Assembly: GCF_900110605.1 (NCBI RefSeq) | Contig: NZ_FOFI01000007.1 | Location: 1 to 64,000 of the forward strand | Length of the DNA stretch: 64,000 nucleotides | Direction: 5' to 3' | Source: Epilithonimonas lactis | GTDB taxonomy: Bacteria; Bacteroidota; Bacteroidia; Flavobacteriales; Weeksellaceae | Part shown: positions 63,955-64,000 of the stretch, in pieces | Position numbering within the stretch: the stretch's first letter is position 1 | Layout: every line of letters begins with the position of its first letter | Translations under genes and position numbers: made by a program | Notes under the pieces: generated by a model | Told to the model about the DNA's origin: nothing | The model's database searches: none | What the model saw: the letters and a program-made list of their open reading frames with translations, nothing else

Positions 63955-64000
63955 ATGGCTGATAAAAAAGTAAACGAAATTTCTGTTGAAGAAAAACTAA
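63955..64000 (+). CDS. Start of a probable zinc-ribbon (C4-type) protein, cut by window edge
   Basis: Begins MADKKVNEISVEEKL at 63955, 2 bp after the NIF3-like stop. In Flavobacteriales a coiled-coil zinc-ribbon protein with a similar start often follows the NIF3 gene. Only 15 codons are visible, so the call rests mainly on position. Confidence 0.5.
   Translation, partial: MADKKVNEISVEEKL

Overview
The window reads as chromosome of a member of the Bacteroidota, most likely Flavobacteriales (Chryseobacterium-like). This is inferred, not computed. It is AT-rich, has almost no Shine-Dalgarno sequences, uses promoters of the TAnnTTTG type, and carries Bacteroidota-specific families: Hcp and VgrG of the Bacteroidota type VI system, a SusC-type outer-membrane barrel, and a fused alpha/beta 2-oxo-acid dehydrogenase E1. 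I see no insertion sequence, prophage or CRISPR array.

Layout. 1-2.7 kb: edge of a type VI secretion locus (vgrG fragment, hcp, and a membrane protein with an HTH-like region and a PKD domain). 2.9-5.8 kb: a GH2 beta-galactosidase broken by one in-frame TGA. 5.9-13.7 kb: an AraC regulator divergent from an oxidoreductase cluster (three aldo-keto reductases, NTF2-like protein, alpha/beta hydrolase, flavodoxin, carboxymuconolactone decarboxylase, cupin). 13.9-22.8 kb: a galactoside operon (galK-galT-galM-Na+/sugar symporter-beta-galactosidase) facing a GntR regulator. 22.8-28.7 kb: mixed small genes (hotdog thioesterases, MarR-GNAT fusion, panB, SDR, Crp/Fnr regulator, chloramphenicol acetyltransferase-like). 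28.8-36.4 kb: regulators and redox enzymes (Crp, two AraC, EthD, quinone oxidoreductase, NmrA, old yellow enzyme, SDR). 36.6-44.2 kb: tRNA-Arg and housekeeping genes (substrate-binding lipoprotein, CPBP protease, RdgB, RNase Z, E1 fusion). 44.4-58.6 kb: an envelope cluster described below. 58.7-64 kb: lpd, patatin, K+ channel, RES-Xre toxin-antitoxin, NIF3-like protein.

The most unusual region is 44.4-58.6 kb. A SusC-type barrel at 46426-49185 seems to lack its plug domain. The gene 7 bases downstream encodes an alpha-2-macroglobulin-like protein with a complete SusC-type plug in its middle. About 2 kb further on, an ECF sigma factor is followed by a single-pass membrane protein with an anti-sigma-like N-terminus, a second SusC-type plug and a von Willebrand A domain. 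The barrel operon and the sigma operon carry the same promoter-like sequence, which suggests that the sigma factor controls both. Together they look like an uncharacterised envelope system with plug domains on separate polypeptides from the barrel. This is a hypothesis.

Other points worth attention are several probable operators: a 16-bp palindrome near the Crp/Fnr and SDR genes, an exact 22-bp repeat in front of two redox genes, and direct repeats spaced by exactly 21 bp in front of an SDR gene, the aldo-keto reductase operon and the toxin-antitoxin pair.
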